DNA from: Oscillatoriales cyanobacterium
GTDB taxonomy: Bacteria; Cyanobacteriota; Cyanobacteriia; Cyanobacteriales; Microcoleaceae
Direction of reading: 5' to 3'
NCBI GenBank assembly: GCA_004292745.1
Contig: RDXH01000004.1
Span: forward strand, 21,631-85,630
Length of the DNA: 64,000 nt
This document shows positions 25,770 to 34,372 of the stretch, in pieces. Every line of letters starts with the position of its first letter. Positions within the stretch are counted from its first letter, which is position 1. A program made the position numbers and the translations under genes. Below the pieces are notes generated by a model that saw only the letters and a program-made list of their open reading frames with translations, was not told where the DNA came from and did no database searches.

Positions 25770-26867
25770 ATGTCTGTTTTGGCAGCGATCGCAGTTTTAG
25801 GTATCCTCATTGTCGTTCACGAACTCGGCCACTTCCTGGCGGCGAGACTGCAACACATCCACGTCAACCGCTTTTCCATCGGTTTCGGCCCCATCCTGTG
25901 GAAATACCAAGGCCCAGAAACCGAATACGCCCTCCGAGCCTTTCCCTTGGGAGGTTTCGTAGGTTTTCCCGATGACGATCCCGAAAGCACTATCCCCCCA
26001 AATGACCCGGATTTGCTCAAAAATCGGCCCGTGCTCGATCGGGCGATCGTCATTAGTGCAGGGGTAATTGCCAACTTAATTTTTGCTTACTTCCTGCTAG
26101 TAGTGCAATTTGGGACTGTCGGGCTCCCATCAATGGACTACCAACCAGGAGTTAAAGTCCCAGAAGTGGCGCTAGAAGTCAGTTCAGCAGCCACCAAAGC
26201 CGGTATTAAATCGGGAGACATCGTTCTGTCTGTGGACGGTAAGGAATTGGGGGCTTCCAGCGAAGCAATCAAATCTTTAGTCGCGGAAATCCAAAATCAT
26301 CCCAACCAGCCCCTAGCTTTAGAAATTCAGCGTCAAGAACAGAAATTTGTAGTAACAGTAACTCCCGAAGTGACCCCTGACGGTAAAGGTCGCATTGGGG
26401 TGCAGCTAACTTCCAATGGTACTGTGGTGCGACAGCGAGTCGGAATAGTCGAGGCCTTAACTAAAGCCTCGGCTGAATTTGAGCGGATTGTGGTGCTGAC
26501 TTTTCAAGGTTTCGGGCAATTATTGAGTAATTTCAGTCAGACTGCTGAAAAGTTGTCCGGGCCAGTAGCGATTGTCGCGGTTGGTGCAGGAATTGCGCGA
26601 TCGGATGCAGCGAGTTTGTTTCAGTATGCTGTGCTAATTAGCATCAATTTGGCTGTGATTAATATCTTGCCTTTACCTGCTTTGGATGGCGGTCAGCTAG
26701 CTTTTCTGTTAATCGAAGGAATGCGCGGTAAACCTTTGCCAAACCGTATTCAGGAAAACGTGATGCAGACTGGTTTGGTGCTGTTGCTGGGTTTGGGGAT
26801 TTTCTTGATTATTCGGGATACAGCTAATTTGGCTGGGATAGATTTTAGATTTTTAATGAAACAATAA
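25770..26867 (+). CDS. rseP: Site-2 protease, RseP-type metalloprotease
   Basis: An intramembrane zinc protease of 365 residues from the ATG at 25770 (the frame extends to a TTG at 25758). HELGH is at residues 17-21 in the first membrane helix, a PDZ domain lies in the middle (GIKSGDIVLSVDGKELG), and the second metal-site motif NILPLPALDGGQL is in a later helix. It cleaves membrane-bound regulators such as anti-sigma factors or degrades remnant signal peptides. No sigma or anti-sigma gene is adjacent. nth follows after a 69-bp gap of inverted repeats. Confidence 0.93.
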   Translation: MSVLAAIAVLGILIVVHELGHFLAARLQHIHVNRFSIGFGPILWKYQGPETEYALRAFPLGGFVGFPDDDPESTIPPNDPDLLKNRPVLDRAIVISAGVIANLIFAYFLLVVQFGTVGLPSMDYQPGVKVPEVALEVSSAATKAGIKSGDIVLSVDGKELGASSEAIKSLVAEIQNHPNQPLALEIQRQEQKFVVTVTPEVTPDGKGRIGVQLTSNGTVVRQRVGIVEALTKASAEFERIVVLTFQGFGQLLSNFSQTAEKLSGPVAIVAVGAGIARSDAASLFQYAVLISINLAVINILPLPALDGGQLAFLLIEGMRGKPLPNRIQENVMQTGLVLLLGLGIFLIIRDTANLAGIDFRFLMKQ

Positions 26868-26871
26868 TTCT

Positions 26872-26936
26872 TAGTTGTTGGTTATTGGTTGTTGGGATCG
26901 AATAACCAATAACAAATAACCAATAACAAATAACTA
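26872..26936. repeat. Inverted heptanucleotide repeats between rseP and nth
   Basis: GTTATTGGTTGTTGG on one side and repeated AATAACCAATAACAAATAAC on the other can pair. It belongs to the same STRR unit family as 11233-11325 and 38440-38488. Confidence 0.75.
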
Positions 26937-27584
26937 ATGACTAAAAAAATAAGTTTAAAAAAGCGATGGCTAGAAATTTTGAATCGCCTCAAATCCCTCT
27001 ATCCAGAAGCTCCTTGCACTCTCGATTACGAAACTCCCGTACAGTTGCTGGTGGCGACTATTCTTTCTGCTCAATGCACCGATGCGCGAGTTAATCTGGT
27101 GACACCAGCTTTATTTGAGCGTTTTCCCGATGCAATTGCTTTGGGGAATGCCGATTTGGAAGAATTGGAGAATTTAGTGCGATCGACTGGTTTCTATCGG
27201 AACAAAGCTAAAAATATTAAAGGTGCTTGTTGGGCGATCGCCAATAAATTCAATAATCAAGTCCCGCAGACAATGGAATTGCTGTTAGAATTACCCGGAG
27301 TGGCGCGCAAAACGGCTAATGTAGTTCTCGCTCACGCTTTTGGAATTCATATGGGCGTGACAGTCGATACTCATGTCAAGCGATTAAGCCAGCGCTTGGG
27401 CTTGACCAAACATCCAGATCCTGCCAGGATTGAGCGAGATTTGATGCTCTTGTTACCGCAGCCAGATTGGGAAAATTGGTCAATTCGGTTGGTATATCAT
27501 GGTCGGGCGGTTTGTAATGCCAGAAATCCAAATTGTGATGTGTGTCAACTTGCTGATTTGTGTCCTTCTGCTAATGTTTCATAG
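26937..27584 (+). CDS. nth: Endonuclease III
   Basis: A 215-residue base-excision-repair glycosylase/AP lyase. The helix-hairpin-helix is LELPGVARKTANVVL with the catalytic lysine in GVARKTA, the catalytic aspartate is in VDTHVKRLS, and the C-terminal [4Fe-4S] loop is C-x6-C-x2-C-x5-C (CNARNPNCDVCQLADLC). It removes oxidised pyrimidines. All key residues are present. The ATG lies at the end of a tandem-repeat block, with no clear ribosome site. Confidence 0.96.
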   Translation: MTKKISLKKRWLEILNRLKSLYPEAPCTLDYETPVQLLVATILSAQCTDARVNLVTPALFERFPDAIALGNADLEELENLVRSTGFYRNKAKNIKGACWAIANKFNNQVPQTMELLLELPGVARKTANVVLAHAFGIHMGVTVDTHVKRLSQRLGLTKHPDPARIERDLMLLLPQPDWENWSIRLVYHGRAVCNARNPNCDVCQLADLCPSANVS

Positions 27585-27680
27585 CGTCGAAATTATCGAT
27601 CGGTCTTCTCTCTTCCTCTGCGTTCTCTGCGTTCTCTGCGGTTAAATTATTTAAATTCATCCAAAATGACCAAAACATAG

Positions 27681-27686
27681 TATAAT
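27681..27686 (+). promoter_or_regulatory. Candidate -10 box of rpsN
   Basis: TATAAT 37 bp before the rpsN start codon, preceded by AACATAG. The -35 region is weak, as often in cyanobacteria. Confidence 0.45.
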
Positions 27687-27722
27687 ACTAGATTGTGATT
27701 TATCTAAGGATATCAACAGATT

Positions 27723-28025
27723 ATGGCTAAAAAGAGCATGGTCGAGCGCGAGAAAAAACGCCAAAGACTCGTAGACAAGTACGCTGACAAACGCGCAGAC
27801 CTGAAAGACCAGTTCGACCAAGCTGCGAATCAGATGGATAAAATGGCGATTCACCGCGAACTACAAAAACTACCCCGCAGCAGTTCGCGGACTCGCTTGC
27901 GTAACCGCTGCTGGGCGACTGGTCGTCCCAGAGGTTACTATCGTGACTTCGGGCTGTCTCGGAACATGATGCGAGAAATGGCTCACGAAGGTCTTTTGCC
28001 CGGTGTAGTTAAGTCTAGCTGGTAG
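27723..28025 (+). CDS. rpsN: 30S ribosomal protein S14
   Basis: The 100-residue S14 of the zinc-independent long type: it lacks the CxxC pairs of short S14 and has the conserved [35 protein letters not shown] core (split here as [14 protein letters not shown] and [19 protein letters not shown]). It assembles late into the small-subunit head. As usual in cyanobacteria it is outside the main ribosomal operon. The start is an ATG. Confidence 0.98.
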   Translation: MAKKSMVEREKKRQRLVDKYADKRADLKDQFDQAANQMDKMAIHRELQKLPRSSSRTRLRNRCWATGRPRGYYRDFGLSRNMMREMAHEGLLPGVVKSSW

Positions 28026-28130
28026 TAGAAAGAACGAAGGAAGAAGGAAGAAGATCGATGTGAAGAAGGAAGAAGGAAGAAAGCCCTTCGACTCTTCGAC
28101 TGCGCGAACGGGTACGAAGAAGGAAGAAAA
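28026..28130. repeat. AGGAAGA heptanucleotide repeats
   Basis: Units of AGGAAGA/AAGAAGG are interrupted by CCCTTCGACTCTTCGACTG, which resembles the block inside the glycosyltransferase gene at about 4487-4505. Confidence 0.7.
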
Positions 28131-28214
28131 ACTCACAATCAATCAATTGGTAAGATTGTGTTTTGGGTAGATTCTTGTTTCCTGATTCTGAGTTAAATTT
28201 TCCTCTTTCTTGCT

Positions 28215-28544
28215 TCATTGTCCGCAGCATTTATCGATGCCCAGACTTTCTAGTAATAAGTCGCTGACGGCATTGGCGATCGCAAATTCGCCGTAGAAGC
28301 TTTTAGAAAAATCATAGGCTTGCATTTCGGTGACGATCGCAATTACGAGACTGCCCACATCATTTTCGCCTTCCATGCGTTGGCGGACATAGATTTGGGC
28401 TGCTCTTTTAGCTATTTGCTGGTTGGCAGCTTCTGGGATAAACTCAGAGTCCAGCCATGCGAGCAGTGTTTGTTGGAGCCATTCACCTTCCTGTTCTGGG
28501 TTTTTGGCTGGTGGTAAGGTGATGGGTGCGATCGATTCTGACAT
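28215..28544 (-). CDS. Conserved-looking hypothetical protein (109 aa)
   Basis: A 109-residue, probably helical soluble protein (LQQTLLAWLDSEFIPE, AQIYVRQRMEGENDVGSLVIAIVT) ending in a Cys pair (GIDKCCGQ). I recognise no domain, but it has good codon structure, an ATG start and a proper gene-free flank, and it looks like a cyanobacterial family protein. It is divergent from aat with a 68-bp gap. Confidence 0.7.
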   Translation of the reverse strand: MSESIAPITLPPAKNPEQEGEWLQQTLLAWLDSEFIPEAANQQIAKRAAQIYVRQRMEGENDVGSLVIAIVTEMQAYDFSKSFYGEFAIANAVSDLLLESLGIDKCCGQ

Positions 28545-28612
28545 AGTTATTCCTAATTCCTAATTGCTAATGTTGGCGGTTAACGGTCAAGTGACAAACA
28601 ACAGATAAATTT

Positions 28613-29191
28613 ATGCAATATGATATACAGTCAATTATACAAGGATATGCCCAAGGCTATTTCCTGATGGCAAATGACGGTGAAGATAGTTTGGGCTGGT
28701 ATTCCAGCCGCCAGCGGGCGCTGATTCCCCTAGATGGAAGCTTTACCTATCCTAAATCCCTCCGCCGTCAAATCAATCAAAATCGGTTTTCCGTGGCTGT
28801 AAACCGCGATTTTGGAGCGGTGGTTGAGGGTTGTGCCGATCGCGAAACTACCTGGATTTCTCAAGAACTAAAACAGATATATTGGGCTTTGTATCAGACC
28901 GGTTGGGCTTACAGCTTCGAGACTTGGTATGGTGACGAATTGGCTGGGGGAATTCTCGGATTGTCTATAGGAGGCGCTTTTATTGGTGAATCGATGTTTT
29001 ATCGAATTCCAGAGGGTTCTAAGGTAGCGATGGTGAAATTGGTAGAGAGATTGCGCGATCGATATTATCTACTATTCGATGCTCAAATGAACAATCCTCA
29101 CCTCGAAAGATTCGGGGCTTATACTGTCAAGGAAAAGCAGTACAATGCTATATTGGAAGAAGCTTTAAAGCGCAAGTGTTCGCTGGTGTAA
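28613..29191 (+). CDS. aat: Leucyl/phenylalanyl-tRNA--protein transferase
   Basis: A 192-residue Aat enzyme, which adds Leu or Phe from tRNA to proteins with N-terminal Arg or Lys so that ClpS/ClpAP can degrade them. Family motifs are GYFLMAND, WYSSRQRALIPLD, ETTWISQELKQIYWALYQTGWAYSFE (split at residues 80-105), GGILGLSIGGAFIGESMF, and FDAQMNNPHLERFGA. It is slightly shorter than the E. coli enzyme, as is usual for cyanobacteria. clpS is encoded 24 kb away in this window (52963). Confidence 0.95.
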   Translation: MQYDIQSIIQGYAQGYFLMANDGEDSLGWYSSRQRALIPLDGSFTYPKSLRRQINQNRFSVAVNRDFGAVVEGCADRETTWISQELKQIYWALYQTGWAYSFETWYGDELAGGILGLSIGGAFIGESMFYRIPEGSKVAMVKLVERLRDRYYLLFDAQMNNPHLERFGAYTVKEKQYNAILEEALKRKCSLV

Positions 29192-29354
29192 ATCGCAAAT
29201 TCCTCGTTCTTCAGCTTGGCTTGGGAACGAAGAATTTCGCAAACCGATTCATTACTTACCCATAAATACCATCATCATCTATGAACTTTTAGTTACTAGC
29301 CAGGAGCCAGTATTTAGGCAAGAAAAATCATGTTTCACATCCACCTAAAACTAA

Positions 29355-30134
29355 CTACAAAAACTGGAAATCTGAACCATTAATCGCCAAGGCAAAAGGA
29401 CTTGCCGTTTCAAATGAACCAGTTAGATCGAAGTTGTTATTATTCAACACGATTCCCAAAATCTGCCCATTACTGCGGTTACGAATCACCATATCGTTGA
29501 CAATTCCGTCATTGTCATAAGCAATCAGATTATCGTCAGTAAACAGCAAACTTAATTCAGTTAAGCCATCGATGAGACCAAGGCGATCGCCCTGGTCAAA
29601 ATTAAAATCAGTAATCACATCAGCTTGAGCAACACTAAATGCTTCATCATTGCTTTTGAGCACAAATATATCACTACCAGGGCCACCAGTCAAGACATCA
29701 ACACCGCGATCGCCCACGAGAAAATCATTACCTTCATTGCCCTCTAAATCGTCATCTCCTTGCCCACCTCGCAGTAGATCGTTGCCACGGCTCCCAAACA
29801 AAACATCGTTACCAGCATCACCTCTAATGACATCATTGCCCTCATTTCCATCAAGTCTATCGTTATTTTTGCCACCGTAAATGATGTCATTTCCGGGACC
29901 ACCTGCGATGACATCATTGCCGTTATTTCCTAATAGTCGTTCGTTGCTATCCGAGGAGCCTAAAATCGTATCGTTCCCATCTAATCCCCAGACTCCCCAC
30001 GTAAAAGCAGACAAATCTCCCTCTATTACATTGATATCATCGTCCGTAGCAAATCCCAAAAAACGCGGTCCCCCCCCAGCGGACACAGGAAATCCTGTCA
30101 GATCTCCGAGTAGATTGTTAATCGTTAAAACCAT
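29355..30134 (-). CDS. RTX-type calcium-binding repeat protein
   Basis: A 259-residue protein whose middle (about residues 50-160) is a series of GGxGxDxUx nonapeptides (GNDVIAGGPGNDIIYGG, GNDVLFGSRGNDLLRGG), forming a Ca2+-dependent parallel beta-roll. The C-terminal part (ADVITDFNFDQGDRLGL) is the cap region often found in secreted RTX proteins handled by type I secretion. There is no N-terminal signal peptide, in line with that route, and no enzymatic domain. No ABC exporter gene is nearby. The ATG has a good AAGGAGA site. The role is unknown, perhaps cell-surface or sheath. Confidence 0.9.
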   Translation of the reverse strand: MVLTINNLLGDLTGFPVSAGGGPRFLGFATDDDINVIEGDLSAFTWGVWGLDGNDTILGSSDSNERLLGNNGNDVIAGGPGNDIIYGGKNNDRLDGNEGNDVIRGDAGNDVLFGSRGNDLLRGGQGDDDLEGNEGNDFLVGDRGVDVLTGGPGSDIFVLKSNDEAFSVAQADVITDFNFDQGDRLGLIDGLTELSLLFTDDNLIAYDNDGIVNDMVIRNRSNGQILGIVLNNNNFDLTGSFETASPFALAINGSDFQFL

Positions 30135-30574
30135 GAATATCTCCTTTTCAAAATGCTGATTATCCTATTATATTTTAAAATTTGCAGAGACGCTCTCAAT
30201 TTGAGTAAAATTTATTTTGGAACTTTTTGGTGTAAAACCAGTCAAGCACAACTTGCTTGCCTATCTGCCATTCCCCAGCTCAAATATATTGACTAGGGCA
30301 GCTAATATTTAGCACGTATCAAGTGTTTAGCACTTATAATAAGCTTAACAGGCAATGTGCTAACAACGTTAATGTAACCCTGTAACGTCGAGAGGGAAAG
30401 GTTGTTTGTCAAGAAAAGTCAAAGTTTATGGGCCCGATCGCCCTGGGAAAATAGCCAGTTTTCGATCCCCAGACAAAAGCTTTATAAACAGGCTGTAATT
30501 TCTTCACAAATCCTTAAATTCCGGCTCGCCAACATTATTATTGGCAAAATTCACTGTTTTCAGGTGTTTTACTC
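30135..30574. promoter_or_regulatory. 440-bp divergent intergenic region
   Basis: No gene seen. It separates two divergent genes. A small hairpin AAGTGTTTAGCACTT at about 30318-30333 is followed by TATAAT (about 30335-30340), and ACGTTA/TAACGT form a second small inverted pair at about 30367-30389. Promoter assignment is tentative. Confidence 0.35.
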
Positions 30575-32962
30575 ATGTCTACTCCTAAATCCTCATCTCG
30601 TCAAAGCAGCAATAACTCCGCCAAGTCACTCATGCCCGCAAATATAGACTCCACCGATCAAGATAATCACAGTTTGCAAAGCGAAGTTAATATGGAACAG
30701 CTACTGCAAGCTTTGGCTGCTGGAGTACCGAATGAATCTGCCGAAATTGAACGGTTGAAAACATGGAAACAAGACTTGCAGTGGGTGTTTCAATTTCTCG
30801 GCAACCGTCGCGTTTTAATAGCAGTAATCGAGCCGAGGACTTTTGCCCTGCGGTACGCTAACGCAGCTTTCTGCCGTTTGGCTGGCTGGGAAGGAACACC
30901 CCTGGGAAATGGGCCACTAGGCGGTTTGTTTGCAGGAATGGGTATTACTTTGCTCGAACTATTCGAGGAGTGGGACACCAAAACAGCGGAAAAATTATAC
31001 CGCCGCCATCTTTTGCACTGGGTATTTAAACAATCTTATCAAATTGACCTCGCAGCTTTGCGAGTCCTCGACGAACCAGTGATGGCTACTGTAAAAAATC
31101 GGGTACACCCTGAACCAAGATTTGTCGAATTTTGGCTGGGTTCGGAACAGTTGCAAATTGCAAGAATTGACCCAAAGATAGATGAATTTGCGGATTTACA
31201 TTTGAATTTAATGCCAGTAAACGAACGAGAAGCTTGGTTGATGCAGTCGAATCAATTGGCGATTTTAGGCGATCGCTTGCAGTTGGATAATTACCAAGTA
31301 GAAGGTTTACTGGTACTCGAAGGTTTTGATGTCACCATACAGGAACAAATTAGGCGGCTGACGCAGTTATTAATCGATCGCGATTCCATGCTGCGCCCAG
31401 ACAAATTTGAAAGAATAGATGGTTGTTTACGATCGCTATTTAATGCAGACGGGACTGTGCTGCTGCGCCCTGACGGCGAACAGGTACAGATATTAGTGGC
31501 TAAAGGCGGCCAACATTTGCAGCCCGTAGTTTATTCAATGGACTCCCTAGAAGCTTCTCATTTTTTGAAAGCAACCGCGGCAAATCAAGTTTGGAATGTC
31601 CCCGATTTGCGCCGAGAATGCGACACCGAATGCGATCGCGCTTTGCGAAAAATGGGCGTGCGATCGATGCTACTGGTACCCCTAGTGGTAAAAACAGTCA
31701 CCCGCGAGGGCTGCGTGCAGCGGATTTTGGGCCTAGTAGGAATGTTGTGCGATCGGCCCAACCACTTCAACCGCATTGACTCCCAGCACGCCCAAGAACT
31801 CATTCCCGCCTTCATAGCAGCCCTGCGGCAAGCCATGCAGCAGCGATTTAGCCACATCCACAACATCCACCCCGCCGTCGAATGGCGCTTCATCCAAGAA
31901 GCCGAAAGACGAAGTTGGGGACTACCACAAGAAACAATAGTATTTTCTGAAGTTTATCCACTGTTTGGAATTTCCGATATTCGTGGTTCTAGCGACGAGC
32001 GAAATCGAGCCATTCAAACTGATTTACTAGAACAATTTCGCTTAGCCTTAGACATAGTTGATGTCCTTTGTGTTTCACAAACCACTCACCTAGGCCAGCA
32101 ACTACGGCTAGATTTACTAGACTATATTGAGCATTTAAAAGAAAAAATAACAGTTGACATGGAGGTGCGAGCAGCGGAGTATTTGAACGAACATTTAGAA
32201 GTATATTTTGACTATTTTTTGCAGTGCGGGCAGAAAGTACAGGACGCAGTAGAAGCTTACCGAGTAGCTTGTCAAAACGAACACAACTGCGTTTATAGAG
32301 AGCGCACCCGCTACGACGAAATGCTGCATTTAATTAGTAGCAAACTCCAAGAAACTTGGGCTCGCTGGCAAGAACGAATGCAGAAAATACTCCCCCACTA
32401 CTGCGACATAGAATGCACCGACGGCATGGATCACATGATGTATGTCGGCAAATCTATAGATAGCAGATTCAGTCAGTTTCATCTCCACAGTTTGCGGTAC
32501 GAACAACTGCGAGCAATTTGCGACTGCGGGCGCACCGTATTTCGCCTGGAAGCAGATTCGCAAATAAATATGGAACTCGCACATTTAGTCTTAGTACAAA
32601 ATACCATGATCGACATTTTTCACAACGAAAATACAGAAAAAATGTTTGATGTCAAAGGCACCCGCGACATCCGCTACGAACTTGTCAAAAAGCGCATCGA
32701 AAAAGCCGTTGACAAAGACGCCCAAGAGCGAATTACCCAGTCAGGAATGTTGACTATAGTTTATTCAACCGAAGACGAGTGGGAAGAGTACGAACAATAT
32801 TTGCGCTACTTGTCTCGCGAAGGTTGGGTAGAGGCAAAAATTCAAACAGGGATGGTGGAATCCCTGCAAGGAGTCAGCGGTTTAAAATTTGCCCGCGTCC
32901 GTATTTTGCCCGCACCCGAATCAATTGTTCATGTCAGTCAAGTTACAGTTGTACAAGATTGA
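30575..32962 (+). CDS. Large PAS/GAF-like sensor-type protein, unknown output
   Basis: A 795-residue soluble protein. After a Ser-rich start, residues ~65-110 look PAS-like (VLIAVIEPRTFALRYANAAFCRLAGW). Residues ~280-440 form a GAF domain (INRDSMLR-like entry, RSMLLVPLVVKT, LGLVGMLCDRPNHF). From ~440 on is a long region I cannot name, with the signature VYPLFGISDIRGSSDERNRA (about 459-478), then predicted helices with several Cys (CQNEHNC, HYCDIECTD) and a mixed alpha/beta C-terminus. The PLFG-DIRGSS signature recalls uncharacterised GAF proteins of other phyla. There is no kinase, cyclase or DNA-binding domain, so the output is unknown. It is preceded by a large control region. Confidence 0.75.
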   Translation: MSTPKSSSRQSSNNSAKSLMPANIDSTDQDNHSLQSEVNMEQLLQALAAGVPNESAEIERLKTWKQDLQWVFQFLGNRRVLIAVIEPRTFALRYANAAFCRLAGWEGTPLGNGPLGGLFAGMGITLLELFEEWDTKTAEKLYRRHLLHWVFKQSYQIDLAALRVLDEPVMATVKNRVHPEPRFVEFWLGSEQLQIARIDPKIDEFADLHLNLMPVNEREAWLMQSNQLAILGDRLQLDNYQVEGLLVLEGFDVTIQEQIRRLTQLLIDRDSMLRPDKFERIDGCLRSLFNADGTVLLRPDGEQVQILVAKGGQHLQPVVYSMDSLEASHFLKATAANQVWNVPDLRRECDTECDRALRKMGVRSMLLVPLVVKTVTREGCVQRILGLVGMLCDRPNHFNRIDSQHAQELIPAFIAALRQAMQQRFSHIHNIHPAVEWRFIQEAERRSWGLPQETIVFSEVYPLFGISDIRGSSDERNRAIQTDLLEQFRLALDIVDVLCVSQTTHLGQQLRLDLLDYIEHLKEKITVDMEVRAAEYLNEHLEVYFDYFLQCGQKVQDAVEAYRVACQNEHNCVYRERTRYDEMLHLISSKLQETWARWQERMQKILPHYCDIECTDGMDHMMYVGKSIDSRFSQFHLHSLRYEQLRAICDCGRTVFRLEADSQINMELAHLVLVQNTMIDIFHNENTEKMFDVKGTRDIRYELVKKRIEKAVDKDAQERITQSGMLTIVYSTEDEWEEYEQYLRYLSREGWVEAKIQTGMVESLQGVSGLKFARVRILPAPESIVHVSQVTVVQD

Positions 32963-33269
32963 AACTCCGCAATTTGGCTCTCTCGTAGTTAGGGTGATAA
33001 GTAATGGTTATAACTTAGCAAAATCAAGGGTTTGAGCTTTCACGATTGAGAAACTTAGTATCGATTTTAAGAGCATTCTCTTTCGTCCCCCTTTTTAAGG
33101 GGGATGCGAGGGGGATCGAGACTAGGCTAAAAACGACCTAACACATATTTAAAAATTTGTCAATGTCTAATTATCTCTGAAAAAGTCCGCTGTTCACAGT
33201 CTAGATTCGGCAGTATGCAGTTACATTGTTAGCTAAATGTCATAAGTGTATTTGATAGGAGTTTTGCCA
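32963..33269. repeat. Gap with a C/G-rich hairpin repeat (about 33086-33115)
   Basis: No gene seen. CCCCCTTTTTAAGGGGGATG and the following GAGGGGGATCGAGA belong to the C/G hairpin family; GGGGGATCGAGA recurs at about 63007. The ribosome site of the next gene (AGGAG, 33257-33261) is at the right edge. Confidence 0.65.
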
Positions 33270-33695
33270 GTGAACGCTGCCGAACAAGCTAAAAATATTG
33301 AACTTACCAGCAAAATTGCTGCGGTTGTTAATTTATTCAAATCGGAATTCCCGGATGTGAAAGTCGATTTGAAACCTTGGATGAATGACGCAGATACTAG
33401 AGAACTTGTCGATCCTGATTCCATCGACATTGGCTTTCATTTTCCAGGTAGAAGCCGCTTGTTACAAAGTCGCAGCATCCTGATTCAAATCCGATTTTAT
33501 CAAGATCCGGTGGAAGGGTCTCGGCGGGCGATCGGAGTTGAAGCAGCCGGCTACGATCATACTGGCCAGCAGTGGCGTTTTTCTACTGTGGAAAATTGGA
33601 GTTTTCTTGGCCAAACCGAACCTGCTGCGGAGTCGGCGCAAAAACTAAAACATTTTTGCCAGGAGATATTTAATCTCTTTAATCCATCTTTTTGA
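33270..33695 (+). CDS. Conserved-looking hypothetical protein (141 aa)
   Basis: A protein of about 141 residues beginning with GTG at 33270, chosen because AGGAG lies 8 nt upstream; an earlier in-frame GTG at 33246 would place the ribosome site inside the gene. The sequence (NAAEQAKNIELTSKIAAVVNLF, IDIGFHFPGRSRLLQSRSILIQIRF split across residues 50-75, WRFSTVENWSFLGQTEP) looks like a small alpha/beta protein of a cyanobacterial family I cannot name. The 3' end touches a dispersed hairpin repeat. Confidence 0.72.
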   Translation: MNAAEQAKNIELTSKIAAVVNLFKSEFPDVKVDLKPWMNDADTRELVDPDSIDIGFHFPGRSRLLQSRSILIQIRFYQDPVEGSRRAIGVEAAGYDHTGQQWRFSTVENWSFLGQTEPAAESAQKLKHFCQEIFNLFNPSF

Positions 33696-33785
33696 GGACT
33701 AAATTCCTGACTACAAACCTGGTTTTTGAGGACTAAAGTCCTGACTACGAACAGGTTAGTAGCAAGGATTTTAGTCCTTGCTATT
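33693..33785. repeat. Three tandem copies of the GGACTAAAGTCCTGACTAC repeat
   Basis: GAGGACTAAATTCCTGACTA, GAGGACTAAAGTCCTGACTA and AAGGATTTTAGTCCTTG lie in series. The last supplies the final codons and stop of the convergent DCC-family gene. Confidence 0.8.
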
Positions 33786-34196
33786 ATCGCAATTGTCGAT
33801 CGCCCGACAGCCAATAGCATAAACTGAGTTGTAAGTGGTAGAACGCTTGCCAAATAAAGTATAACGATTGTCCCGCACTTGTTCGTAAACGCGATCGCCC
33901 ATCCACTTCATCCCCGGAATGGCACGGTAAGCAGCCACAAATACCTCACCTGCGGGTAATATTCGCCCGATTTCCTCCGCCGCATCGCTACCTTGCCAAC
34001 GCCGTTGCGGTGTGTCACTATCTATCAAAATCATCCCCATTTCGCAGTCACCAGAAGTTATCCCAAACTGCTCTAATTTCTGTAAATCTTGCATAGGAAT
34101 ATACTCAAATCTCTGACCTCGATCTAAGTTTTCCAGTAGCTGCACTAAGGTGACGCAGAGATTGCAATTGCCGTCGTAAATTACATGATATTTCAT
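33771..34196 (-). CDS. DCC family thiol-disulfide oxidoreductase (DUF393)
   Basis: A protein of about 141 residues from the ATG at 34196 (MKYHVIYDGNCNLC). The frame is open to 34250, but the extra 18 residues derive from upstream repeat-like sequence. The DCC signature YDGNCNLCVTLVQLL places the CxxC in a thioredoxin-like fold, with the conserved ALFGKR-type tail (NRYTLFGKRS). The redox partner is not known. The last few residues (NCDNSKD) are encoded within a dispersed repeat, so the C-terminus may be altered. Confidence 0.85.
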   Translation of the reverse strand: MKYHVIYDGNCNLCVTLVQLLENLDRGQRFEYIPMQDLQKLEQFGITSGDCEMGMILIDSDTPQRRWQGSDAAEEIGRILPAGEVFVAAYRAIPGMKWMGDRVYEQVRDNRYTLFGKRSTTYNSVYAIGCRAIDNCDNSKD

Positions 34197-34239
34197 AGGA
34201 ATTGGGAATGGGTAATTGGAAATTGGGAAGAGAGCAGCC

Positions 34240-34352
34240 CGATTCTGCATAGGCGAAGCATGACCGCAGACAATTTATTAGCGATCACCAAAGATTTACA
34301 GCGGTCATGCTATAGCCCCTACGAATATATTTGCACTCATTGAGATGCACCC
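34240..34352. repeat. Hairpin element, copy B (MITE-like)
   Basis: A diverged copy of the element at 1391-1509: AGGCGAAGCATGACCGC (34251-34267) pairs with GCGGTCATGCTATAGCCCCT (34301-34320) apart from a short mismatch, and the tail ACGAATATATTTGC matches copy A's ACGGATATATTTGC. Confidence 0.75.
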
Positions 34353-34372
34353 ATTAGGAATTGGTTAACTGA

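Noticed and set aside
29355..30134. Toxin assignment for the RTX-repeat protein
   Set aside because: It has only calcium-binding repeats, with no acylated or pore-forming domain and no secretion genes nearby; a structural or surface role is as likely.
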